NCBI RefSeq assembly: GCF_000190575.1
Contig: NC_015166.1
Span: 1 to 6,277 of the forward strand
From: Phocaeicola salanitronis DSM 18170
Lineage (GTDB): Bacteria; Bacteroidota; Bacteroidia; Bacteroidales; Bacteroidaceae
DNA: 6,277 bases
Direction: 5' to 3'
A program made the position numbers and the translations under genes. This document shows positions 1 through 4,401 of the stretch, one piece after another (positions within the stretch are counted from its first letter, which is position 1; each line of letters opens with the position of its first letter). Under the pieces are notes generated by a model, which saw only the letters and a list, made by a program, of their open reading frames with translations, searched no databases and was not told where the DNA came from.

Positions 1-107
1 TTAACTATTCCGGTGGGCTTTTTTCTTCTTCAAGGTAGATTTCCTGAAGAAGTTCATCTTTACTCGTTACCTCATAACGACACAAAAACTATACTCTCAG
101 AATAAAA
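1..107. other. Left-end segment downstream of the mob operon
   Basis: No convincing gene is seen. The segment begins with CCGGTGGGC followed by a run of six T (positions 10-24), which looks like the right half of an intrinsic terminator whose left arm would lie before position 1. A minus-strand reading frame of 26 codons (5-85) has a plausible composition but opens only on TTG right after a stop codon, so it is not called as a gene. The mob operon transcript would run leftward into this segment. Confidence 0.3.
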
Positions 108-1007
108 TCACATACCCATTCCAAAACCCCGGCTTCTTTTCCTGGGCTGGTTGAGTTCTTCCTCCTGTTGTTTTTTCCTTTGCGATGCCTGGTTGATTTC
201 CGGAACCTGGGAAATATTGTTTCCCTGTTGTTGGATTTCTTCCCGACCTTGTTCCTGGTGCTGTTCCTGAAGATCCCGGCTCCATTCGGCTTTCATCTTC
301 TCAAGCCGTTCATGGTTCACACGTTCCGCCCACTCCTTTTTCTGGAAGATTTCTTTCGGAGTTCCGTTCTTCATGGTATTGAGATAGTCGAAGGTCTGTT
401 CCGGTGCCCGGTCATACCCTGTGCGCTTGTCAAATGAGGTTTCACACTTTCGGAAAAAATCTGTTCTGTCAAAACCGCCTTTCACGTTTCCGCAGTTCTT
501 CTTCCCGGTGTGGTTGGTCTTTGGGCTTAGCTTCCTGGTGTTGCTCCTGTCCTTCCGGCTGACGATGATATGTGCGTGCATGTCGTACCGGTCGGCTCCC
601 TTCCTCTCGAAATGGATCTTTCCGTAATACTCGATATCCTCTTTGTTCAGGCCTTTTCCGAACCCTTCCGCATAGTGCTGCATCACATCATCACGGACAT
701 ACCTTCTCATGGCTTCAGCCTGTTCCTTCTCTGTCTTGCCCATTTTCTCCAGCTCCCGGCTGGAAGGGCTTACCGTGATCACATAGAACTTCGCATCGTT
801 CCGGCTTAATTTTGCCTTGTTGTTGTCTATCTTGAAGGTTACTTCCTGTGCGCTTATGTAGTCACGTGAGTTATTGAAAAACGGCTGCACTTCCCGGCCG
901 TTCTTCATGCGCTCCAGATCCTCATGCTGGAGATAGGTCGTTACTTCTGTGCAGCTCCCTGTATTGGCATAAGTTCCGGAACCGCCACCCTGAATTTTTA
1001 TATTCAT
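108..1007 (-). CDS. Mobilization relaxase, BtgB/MobB-like (DUF5712 type)
   Basis: A 299-residue protein that probably nicks plasmid oriT and leads the transferred strand into a conjugation channel supplied by another element. The N-terminus is Gly-rich and followed by YANTGSC (13-19) and YLQHED (25-30), a pattern I associate with Bacteroides BtgB-like mobilization proteins. A candidate metal-binding cluster is IHF (131-133) and MHAHIIVS (143-150), the usual kind of His cluster in relaxases. Y13 and Y25 are candidate nucleophiles, but which one is catalytic cannot be told. Residues 220-299 are highly charged and Gln-rich, ending in RKRSRGFGMGM. The ATG overlaps the stop of the upstream accessory gene as ATGA, and a strong Shine-Dalgarno lies 5 nt before it, so the two are translationally coupled. 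Family membership is recalled from conserved motifs, not from a search. Confidence 0.82.
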   Translation of the reverse strand: MNIKIQGGGSGTYANTGSCTEVTTYLQHEDLERMKNGREVQPFFNNSRDYISAQEVTFKIDNNKAKLSRNDAKFYVITVSPSSRELEKMGKTEKEQAEAMRRYVRDDVMQHYAEGFGKGLNKEDIEYYGKIHFERKGADRYDMHAHIIVSRKDRSNTRKLSPKTNHTGKKNCGNVKGGFDRTDFFRKCETSFDKRTGYDRAPEQTFDYLNTMKNGTPKEIFQKKEWAERVNHERLEKMKAEWSRDLQEQHQEQGREEIQQQGNNISQVPEINQASQRKKQQEEELNQPRKRSRGFGMGM

Positions 1008-1606
1008 AGCCCCCTCCTTTCCTTTTCCTTCTTATAGACCTTGTTTATGTCATCGAGCAGCCCGGTCTTTCCTTTTGCATCGAGGAAGGAAACGATATGT
1101 TGCATGGCCTTGAGTTGTGCCGTTTCGCTGGCTTCTATCCGCTTGAAGATAATATCCTGGTTCTTCCTGATAGTTGAATCTGCATCCCGCACCGCTTTTT
1201 CTGCCCTGCCTATGGCCCTGCCGTTGTTGTCGGAACTGTTGATTATCCCGGCAAGCAGTTCCTTGTTGTCCTTCAGGAACCGCCTGAACTTTTCTTCCGA
1301 AAGTAAGGATGAAAGGCTTATGGTTATCTGTGTGCTGGCTCCGGCCAGAGCTTCACAAGCCGGACGCACAAGATCCGTTTCCTGTTTCTTCAGGAATGCG
1401 AACACCTGGTCCATGCGCTTGATAAGTCTCTGCATTTCCTGTGCCGGACTTTCATGCTCGACCGGGTTTATACCGTACTTCTCAAAGTAGTTTATGGCAT
1501 GAGTAATATACTCCATTTTTGACACACTGTTTGCCTTGGCCAGACGGTCAAGTTTAGCAAAAGTAGTACGTTCTACCGCTACCGTTGTTTTACTGTCTTT
1601 TTCCAT
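1004..1606 (-). CDS. Mobilization accessory protein, BfmA/BtgA family
   Basis: A 200-residue protein, the likely oriT-binding partner of the downstream relaxase. Residues 6-48 form a ribbon-helix-helix type DNA-binding segment: a short basic strand KTTVAVE, then two helices ending in NYFEKYGINP. The following stretch VEHESPAQEMQRLIKRMDQVFAFLKKQE (49-76) and RPACEAL (81-87) is what I recall as typical of BfmA/BtgA proteins. Residues 105-199 are predicted to be mostly helical and charged, probably a dimer or relaxase contact region. It is the first gene of a two-gene operon, overlapping the relaxase start by 4 nt. Its upstream region carries several inverted repeats that could serve both oriT binding and autoregulation, as is known for RHH accessory factors. 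The N-terminus resembles that of the RHH protein at 4402-4944. Confidence 0.85.
   Translation of the reverse strand: MEKDSKTTVAVERTTFAKLDRLAKANSVSKMEYITHAINYFEKYGINPVEHESPAQEMQRLIKRMDQVFAFLKKQETDLVRPACEALAGASTQITISLSSLLSEEKFRRFLKDNKELLAGIINSSDNNGRAIGRAEKAVRDADSTIRKNQDIIFKRIEASETAQLKAMQHIVSFLDAKGKTGLLDDINKVYKKEKERRGL
1013..1020 (-). promoter_or_regulatory. Shine-Dalgarno of the relaxase gene
   Basis: On the minus strand AAAGGAGG lies 5 nt before the relaxase ATG, inside the end of the accessory gene. Strong Shine-Dalgarno sites are uncommon in Bacteroidales. Here it supports the chosen start and coupled translation with the overlapping upstream gene. Confidence 0.6.
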
Positions 1607-1634
1607 ATAATTATAAGGCTTATTATAACGAATT

Positions 1635-1702
1635 AATATACTAACTAGTTGGTTTACAAGATAGTATATTTATTCATTATAACCAAATTATATTGGTATA
1701 AT
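1635..1702. repeat. Nested inverted repeats upstream of the mob operon (candidate operator)
   Basis: Two inverted repeats lie 29-96 bp upstream of the accessory gene start. The first has perfect 9-bp arms AATATACTA (1635-1643) and TAGTATATT (1662-1670) around 18 bp that include the palindrome AACTAGTT. The second pairs 1676-1686 with 1693-1702, ten base pairs with one bulged A around a 6-nt loop. Their position suits binding by the RHH accessory protein and control of the mob promoter. No clean TTTG/TAnnTTTG promoter was found here, so the transcription start is unknown. Confidence 0.45.
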
Positions 1703-1710
1703 TTTCTAAA

Positions 1711-1727
1711 TAGCTGATTTTCAGCTA
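1711..1727. repeat. Short perfect hairpin TAGCTGA/TCAGCTA
   Basis: Perfect 7-bp arms separated by TTT. It lies between the mob upstream repeats and the larger hairpins of the probable oriT. No T-run follows, so a terminator is unlikely. It may be one more protein-binding or structural element of the transfer origin. Confidence 0.35.
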
Positions 1728-1740
1728 AAGACCCCGTATG

Positions 1741-2000
1741 GCAAGAGGAAAAAACAGGGCTTGCCCGGTTTCCTCTTGCTGTTCTATCGAACACCCTCCC
1801 CAGCGCGAAATTAGCAAAGGGGACGGGGAGAGATAGAACCTATCCCACACACGTAAACACCCACGAAAACCGCACGCCCGGTACACAACAGAAATACCCA
1901 ACAAAACCGCACAACAGAACGTGTCCGGAACACCACAAAAAACTCATCGGTCGGGGAGCGCCGCACGGCAAGGGGGTGTACCAACACTCCCGACGAGTGC
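1741..2000. other. Probable origin of transfer (oriT)
   Basis: The segment lies directly upstream of the mob operon, where oriT usually sits for BtgA/BtgB-type systems, and has no coding content. It holds four structures. First, arms GCAAGAGGAAA (1741-1751) and TTTCCTCTTGC (1769-1779), 11 bp perfect. Second, arms GTTCTATC (1781-1788) and GATAGAAC (1832-1839) enclosing an inner TCCCC/GGGGA stem. Third, an A/C-biased stretch (about 1845-1942) with two direct repeats: AAAACCGCAC at 1866 and 1903, and CACAACAGAA at 1884 and 1910. Fourth, a GC-rich inverted repeat at 1942-1998. Hairpins next to a strand-biased unpaired stretch are usual in oriT. The nick site cannot be placed from sequence alone. 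Confidence 0.55.
1942..1998. repeat. GC-rich inverted repeat with inner hairpin, candidate relaxase site
   Basis: Outer arms ACTCATCGG (1942-1950) and CCGACGAGT (1990-1998) pair at 8 of 9 positions. Inside, GGGGGTGT (1972-1979) pairs with ACACTCCC (1984-1991) around an ACCA loop, eight pairs including one G-T. An alternative pairing of GTCGGGGAG (1950-1958) with CTCCCGAC (1987-1994) competes with it. Mutually exclusive stems of this kind often mark the nick-proximal part of an oriT. Confidence 0.45.
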
Positions 2001-2033
2001 AGCCGTTTGCTTGGATATATGATATAAGTTATT

Positions 2034-2056
2034 TTGATTCTGTCACAAATTCAAAA
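2034..2056 (+). repeat. 23-bp repeat, first copy
   Basis: First copy of the repeat also found at 4055-4077, with three mismatches between copies. It lies between the probable oriT and the terminator of the toxin-antitoxin operon, overlapping the outer edge of that terminator stem by two bases. Confidence 0.4.
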
Positions 2057-2097
2057 GGATTGCAGTATGTGCCGTTTCGGAACTTACTGCAATCCTT
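2055..2097 (-). terminator. Terminator of the toxin-antitoxin operon
   Basis: Perfect 13-bp arms AAGGATTGCAGTA (2055-2067) and TACTGCAATCCTT (2085-2097) enclose 17 nt that contain a small CCG-TTT-CGG stem. On the minus strand the stem begins with the last base of the toxin stop codon and is followed by TTG and an AT-rich stretch; with the TT closing the stem this gives a short TTTT run. It fits an intrinsic terminator for the operon. The short T-tract leaves some doubt. Confidence 0.6.
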
Positions 2098-2366
2098 CAT
2101 TTGTCGTCATAATGCCCCCAGGCTGAAATGATAAACACAATTACGGTAGTCTCGTTGACCATATACCTGATACGGTTCTTCTTGTCCAGCTGCCTTGACC
2201 AGACACCCTCCAGGTATCTCAACTGTTCCGGATGCCCTGTACCCGTGTACGGGTGTTCCCGGAGTTCATCAAGCAGCTTCTCCAGCTTCCTGAAAAGCTG
2301 CGGAGAGGATTTCCTCATCAACAGGACATGTTTTACCGCTTCTTTGGAAAATTCTATCTCATACAT
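2097..2366 (-). CDS. Toxin of the YoeB/Txe family (mRNA interferase)
   Basis: An 89-residue protein of the RelE superfamily, Txe/YoeB branch. Known members bind the ribosomal A site and cut mRNA, stopping growth when the labile antitoxin is lost. The family pattern is intact: HPYTGTGHPEQLRYLEGVWSRQL (38-60), NRIRYMV (64-70) and the C-terminal WGHYDD (83-88). By alignment with E. coli YoeB from memory, the catalytic E46, R65, H83 and Y84 correspond to E47, R65, H85 and Y86 here, so the enzyme should be active. The usual YoeB ends at His-Tyr; this one carries three more residues, DDK. The gene overlaps the antitoxin stop by 8 nt, the standard antitoxin-first order. It probably stabilises the plasmid by post-segregational killing. 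Confidence 0.92.
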   Translation of the reverse strand: MYEIEFSKEAVKHVLLMRKSSPQLFRKLEKLLDELREHPYTGTGHPEQLRYLEGVWSRQLDKKNRIRYMVNETTVIVFIISAWGHYDDK

Positions 2367-2625
2367 TGCCTTCGCCCTCTATACGGTTAAGAAAATCATC
2401 CAGAGACTCGTTTTTAGCCATTCTGAAGGTATTTCCGTTCCGGATATCTTCAATACCTCTCTGGATGGCCGCAAGTTCTTCCTTTGAAGGGAAATCACCT
2501 TCTCTGACTGCACACACCATAATAGGGGCTGCATTGCGTCTGGAGACCAGGATCGTTTCCGTCTCTGCCATTTCGAAGTATTTCTTCTGATTGGCACGAA
2601 ATTCGCGTGTTGTAACAATCTGCAT
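2359..2625 (-). CDS. Antitoxin of the YefM/Phd family
   Basis: An 88-residue antitoxin, first gene of the operon. The N-terminal Phd/YefM fold is seen as VTTREFRANQKKYFEMA (4-20), then ETILVSRRNAAPIMVCAV (23-40), two short strands that form the DNA-binding dimer. Residues 45-88 are charged and probably flexible; this part wraps and blocks YoeB-type toxins in known complexes. The ATG at 2625 is chosen because the conserved family start MQIVTTREF begins there and a promoter lies 26-56 bp upstream. A longer GTG-started frame to 2787 would run through that promoter and the operator and carries no family sequence. YefM proteins repress their own operon with the toxin as co-repressor, and matching operator half-sites are present upstream. 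Confidence 0.92.
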   Translation of the reverse strand: MQIVTTREFRANQKKYFEMAETETILVSRRNAAPIMVCAVREGDFPSKEELAAIQRGIEDIRNGNTFRMAKNESLDDFLNRIEGEGNV

Positions 2626-2650
2626 AGTTCTAATATATTGGTTTTCACCG

Positions 2651-2681
2651 CAAAAATAGGGATAAAAATCAATAAAACAAA
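2651..2681 (-). promoter_or_regulatory. Promoter of the toxin-antitoxin operon (Bacteroides type)
   Basis: On the minus strand TTTG (2678-2681) and TATTTTTG (2651-2658) are separated by 19 bp. They match the Bacteroides primary-sigma consensus of a -33 TTTG and a -7 TAnnTTTG exactly. The expected transcript start near 2644 gives a leader of roughly 20 nt before the antitoxin ATG. Confidence 0.7.
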
Positions 2682-2684
2682 AGT

Positions 2685-2707
2685 TTTGTGTACTTATTTG
2701 TGTACAC
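2685..2707. promoter_or_regulatory. Paired TGTAC operator for the YefM-type antitoxin
   Basis: TTTGTGTAC occurs twice (2685-2693 and 2697-2705). The second continues into the perfect palindrome GTGTACAC (2700-2707); the first reads GTGTACTT. The palindrome centres are 12 bp apart. E. coli YefM-YoeB is known to bind one long and one short palindrome with TGTACA cores at that same spacing. The sites lie just upstream of the -33 element rather than over or downstream of the -10. Confidence 0.6.
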
Positions 2708-2766
2708 GCGCGGAAAATTCGTTCCTCAAAGAACGCTGCGCTGGCTTTTGCTTTGCTTTCACAAAC

Positions 2767-2780
2767 ATTCAAAAACTCGT
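2767..2780 (-). repeat. Inverted partial iteron
   Basis: ATTCAAAAACTCGT is the exact reverse complement of 14 bases of the iteron core, lying about 150 bp before the main array in the opposite orientation. It could be an additional Rep contact or a remnant of a once larger origin. Confidence 0.5.
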
Positions 2781-2819
2781 TTTTCACGGATTTGGAGGTC
2801 TGGAAGCCACATTCAGGCT

Positions 2820-3004
2820 AAAATTTTATGACTTGTTTTTAAGCATTACTTGTTATATGCTTATCAACTTTTAAAAAATGCACTTTAACAATCTGACAAA
2901 CAGAATATTACAATCATCAGCAGCGATCTAACTACGAGTTTTTGAATACTAACTGCGAGTTTTTGAATACTATTTCAAAGTTTAACTACGAGTTTTTGAA
3001 TACT
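2820..3004. other. Vegetative replication origin (oriV)
   Basis: This gene-free stretch upstream of rep holds a very AT-rich part (about 2820-2920), suitable for strand opening, followed by the iteron array. The order AT-rich region, iterons, rep promoter, rep is typical of theta-replicating plasmids with Rep_3-type initiators. No good DnaA box was found; TTATCAACT at 2862 has two mismatches from the E. coli consensus. Confidence 0.65.
2929..3004 (+). repeat. Iteron array, three 22-bp copies
   Basis: Three direct copies with core AACTACGAGTTTTTGAATAC start at 2929, 2950 and 2983. Copies one and three are identical; copy two differs by one base (TGCGAG for TACGAG). Starts are 21 and 33 bp apart, close to two and three helical turns, so bound Rep molecules would face the same side of the DNA. 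A fourth, shortened copy, CTACGAGTTTT, begins at 3016 and forms part of the promoter inverted repeat. Confidence 0.85.
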
Positions 3005-3017
3005 AATCACACAATCT

Positions 3018-3041
3018 ACGAGTTTTATTTGTAAAACTCGT
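3018..3041. promoter_or_regulatory. Inverted repeat, probable Rep autorepression operator
   Basis: ACGAGTTTT (3018-3026) and AAAACTCGT (3033-3041) are perfect 9-bp arms built from the iteron core, around a 6-nt loop. Rep_3 initiators are known to bind iterons as monomers and a related inverted repeat as dimers to repress rep. The -33 element of the rep promoter lies in the loop and reaches no further than the centre of the repeat, so occupancy would block transcription. Confidence 0.65.
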
Positions 3042-3059
3042 TTTTAATACTTATATTTG
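3028..3059 (+). promoter_or_regulatory. rep promoter (Bacteroides type)
   Basis: TTTG at 3028-3031 and TATATTTG at 3052-3059 with a 20-bp spacer match the Bacteroides -33 and -7 consensus exactly. Transcription would start near 3066, giving a leader of only about a dozen bases before the rep ATG at 3078. This also rules out the upstream in-frame TTG at 3057 as the start. Confidence 0.7.
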
Positions 3060-3077
3060 CGCAAAACACTGATAATT

Positions 3078-4058
3078 ATGGCAATAGTAAACAAAGACCT
3101 TATCCAAAGTTATATTATGACTACTGCAAAATATGACTTTAATGTGTACGAAAAGCGTATCATTTATCGTCTCGTAGAAATGGCTCAAGGAGAGCTGCAA
3201 GGTATAAAGTTCGCTGATAACTGTCAGAAGATAGAGCATGATCTTTTCAGTTGCGTAAATATAACCATGCCTATCGCCTGCCTGCTTAATGGAGAGGACG
3301 ACAAGAATTATGCGAGAGTAAAAGAAGCCCTACAGTCGCTTCAGCGAAAGATCTTTGAGTATGAAGATGATGAGATCTGGCAAAGTATCTCTATCATAGC
3401 CTTGCCTTATATACGGAAGCGTTCTTCAGTATTATCCTTTCAGGTACACCCACGTGTATGGGACTGCATACTTGATTTCTCAAAGGGTTTTAGGAAATAC
3501 GAACTGAAAGCAGCCATGAGCTTTAAGAGCCAGTTTTCAATGCGCTTTTATGAGTTGTTGAGCAACCAGAAAACTCCTCTGATATACTCTATAGAACAGC
3601 TAAAGGAAATGTTTTGCGTAACAGACAAATACGAGCGCATCAACGATTTTATACGTTATGTTGTGGATGCTGCAAAAAAAGAGCTTGATGAAATCAGCCC
3701 ATATACCTTTGAGTACACACCGCTCAAAACAGGGCGAAAGATAACGGCCATAAAGTTTTATCCGGTATATCAACCGGAACACCGTGACAGTGATTTGGAA
3801 AAACATGACCTTCAAAAACAGACTGCTTTAAGCTGGTCGTTAGCTCCGGAAATAAGAAGTTATCTTAAAAACTCGATTGAGTTTTCAGATAAAGAGATTA
3901 AAAACAATCTAGATCTGTTTATATCAGCACAAACCTTACTTCCAGACTTCCTTAATGAACTCGCCATTCTAAAAGGGAAATCAAGGGAAAAGAAGAACCC
4001 AAAAGGTTATATAATCAATGCTATCAAGGGAAAAATTAAAGACAGAAAGAAACTTTGA
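3078..4058 (+). CDS. Replication initiation protein, Rep_3/RepB superfamily
   Basis: A 326-residue initiator that should bind the upstream iterons and load the host replisome. Two winged-helix domains typical of Rep_3 proteins can be made out. WH1 spans about residues 5-130, opening NKDLIQSYIMTTAKYDF and containing ARVKEALQSLQRKIFEY (79-95). WH2 spans about 145-230, with SQFSMRFYELLSNQKT (151-166), the helix YSIEQLKEMF, and RINDFIRYVVDAAKKELDE (187-205) as the probable DNA-recognition part. The C-terminal 60 residues are Lys-rich and helical. The length is normal for the family. The ATG at 3078 is chosen because the promoter's -7 element ends at 3059. The gene is followed by a small unknown gene 29 bp after its stop, probably on the same transcript. 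Confidence 0.9.
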   Translation: MAIVNKDLIQSYIMTTAKYDFNVYEKRIIYRLVEMAQGELQGIKFADNCQKIEHDLFSCVNITMPIACLLNGEDDKNYARVKEALQSLQRKIFEYEDDEIWQSISIIALPYIRKRSSVLSFQVHPRVWDCILDFSKGFRKYELKAAMSFKSQFSMRFYELLSNQKTPLIYSIEQLKEMFCVTDKYERINDFIRYVVDAAKKELDEISPYTFEYTPLKTGRKITAIKFYPVYQPEHRDSDLEKHDLQKQTALSWSLAPEIRSYLKNSIEFSDKEIKNNLDLFISAQTLLPDFLNELAILKGKSREKKNPKGYIINAIKGKIKDRKKL

Positions 4059-4077
4059 TTTTGTCACACAATCAAAA
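4055..4077 (+). repeat. 23-bp repeat, second copy (first at 2034-2056)
   Basis: This stretch, spanning the rep stop, matches 2034-2056 at 20 of 23 positions in the same orientation; both contain TGTCACA. Here it is also an inverted repeat, with TTGATT and AATCAA at its ends. The two copies flank the segment holding the toxin-antitoxin operon, the origin and rep. The function is unknown; a protein-binding or recombination site is conceivable. Confidence 0.4.
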
Positions 4078-4087
4078 AAACAAAGAC

Positions 4088-4288
4088 ATGAAAGAAGGAG
4101 ATTTGATATTGGTATCAGCTGAAGCTACAGGCTTAGGAAAGCCAATGGAAGCCATTATAGACAAGATTGAGACATTCATGGGACAAACCCTTGTAACAGT
4201 CACTTACACGCAACCAGACGCCTTATCCGGCTTCGGAGGGTGCTTTGTGGATTCTCATATCACTTTAAGCGAAAAAAAGGCCAAGTAA
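4088..4288 (+). CDS. Small hypothetical protein downstream of rep
   Basis: A 66-residue protein that I do not recognise. It starts MKEGDLILVSAE and continues with alternating hydrophobic stretches AIIDKI, TLVTVTY and CFVDSHITL separated by Gly-rich turns such as SGFGG. This suggests a small beta-barrel, possibly SH3-like, but that is inference from the pattern only. There is no signal peptide or membrane segment. The ATG at 4088 is preferred over a TTG that overlaps the rep stop, because the sequence between them is a low-complexity inverted repeat. It probably shares the rep transcript. A role in replication control or copy number is possible from position alone. Confidence 0.55.
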   Translation: MKEGDLILVSAEATGLGKPMEAIIDKIETFMGQTLVTVTYTQPDALSGFGGCFVDSHITLSEKKAK

Positions 4289-4305
4289 CCTGAATATATT
4301 TCAGG
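4289..4305. repeat. Hairpin directly after the small post-rep gene
   Basis: CCTGAA and TTCAGG form a perfect 6-bp stem around TATAT, starting at the base after the stop codon, followed by the palindrome GAATATTC (4305-4312). No T-run follows, so termination would be weak. It may protect the rep transcript end or belong to the neighbouring repeat region. Confidence 0.3.
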
Positions 4306-4323
4306 AATATTCGGTATATTTAC

Positions 4324-4383
4324 AGCATATTCAATTAAAAAGAAGCATAAAACCAGCATATCAAGCATATTATAAGCATATTT
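4324..4383 (+). repeat. Phased AGCATAT repeats, candidate centromere or operator
   Basis: AGCATAT begins at 4324, 4355, 4364 and 4375, with a variant AGCATAA at 4344. Steps are 20, 11, 9 and 11 bp, close to one or two helical turns, so the copies fall on one face of the DNA. They end about 20 bp before an RHH-protein gene. RHH partition proteins such as ParR and ParG bind short phased repeats just upstream of their own genes, so a centromere or an autoregulatory operator is the natural reading. Confidence 0.5.
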
Positions 4384-4401
4384 ATATCAATCGGTTAAGG
4401 T

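Noticed and set aside
5..85. A 26-codon minus-strand frame ending with LEEEKSPPE
   Set aside because: It opens only on TTG directly after a stop codon, has no ribosome-binding site and no recognised family. It could be real, but there is too little evidence.
168..809. Several plus-strand open frames opposite the relaxase gene
   Set aside because: They are antisense shadows of the relaxase, with low-complexity Phe/Leu/Ser-rich translations typical of such shadows.
2128..2590. Plus-strand open frames opposite the toxin and antitoxin genes
   Set aside because: The minus-strand genes are clear family members. The opposite frames carry no recognisable sequence.
2626..2787. Longer N-terminus for the antitoxin, starting at a GTG at 2787 and adding 54 residues
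   Set aside because: It would run through a consensus promoter and the paired operator, and the family's usual start MQIVTTREF begins at 2625.
2862..2870. TTATCAACT as a DnaA box
   Set aside because: It has two mismatches to the E. coli consensus in an AT-rich region, so chance is likely.
2929..3041. The short repeats as a CRISPR array
   Set aside because: The repeats are separated by 0-11 bp, there are no spacers of uniform length and no cas genes. They are iterons next to rep.
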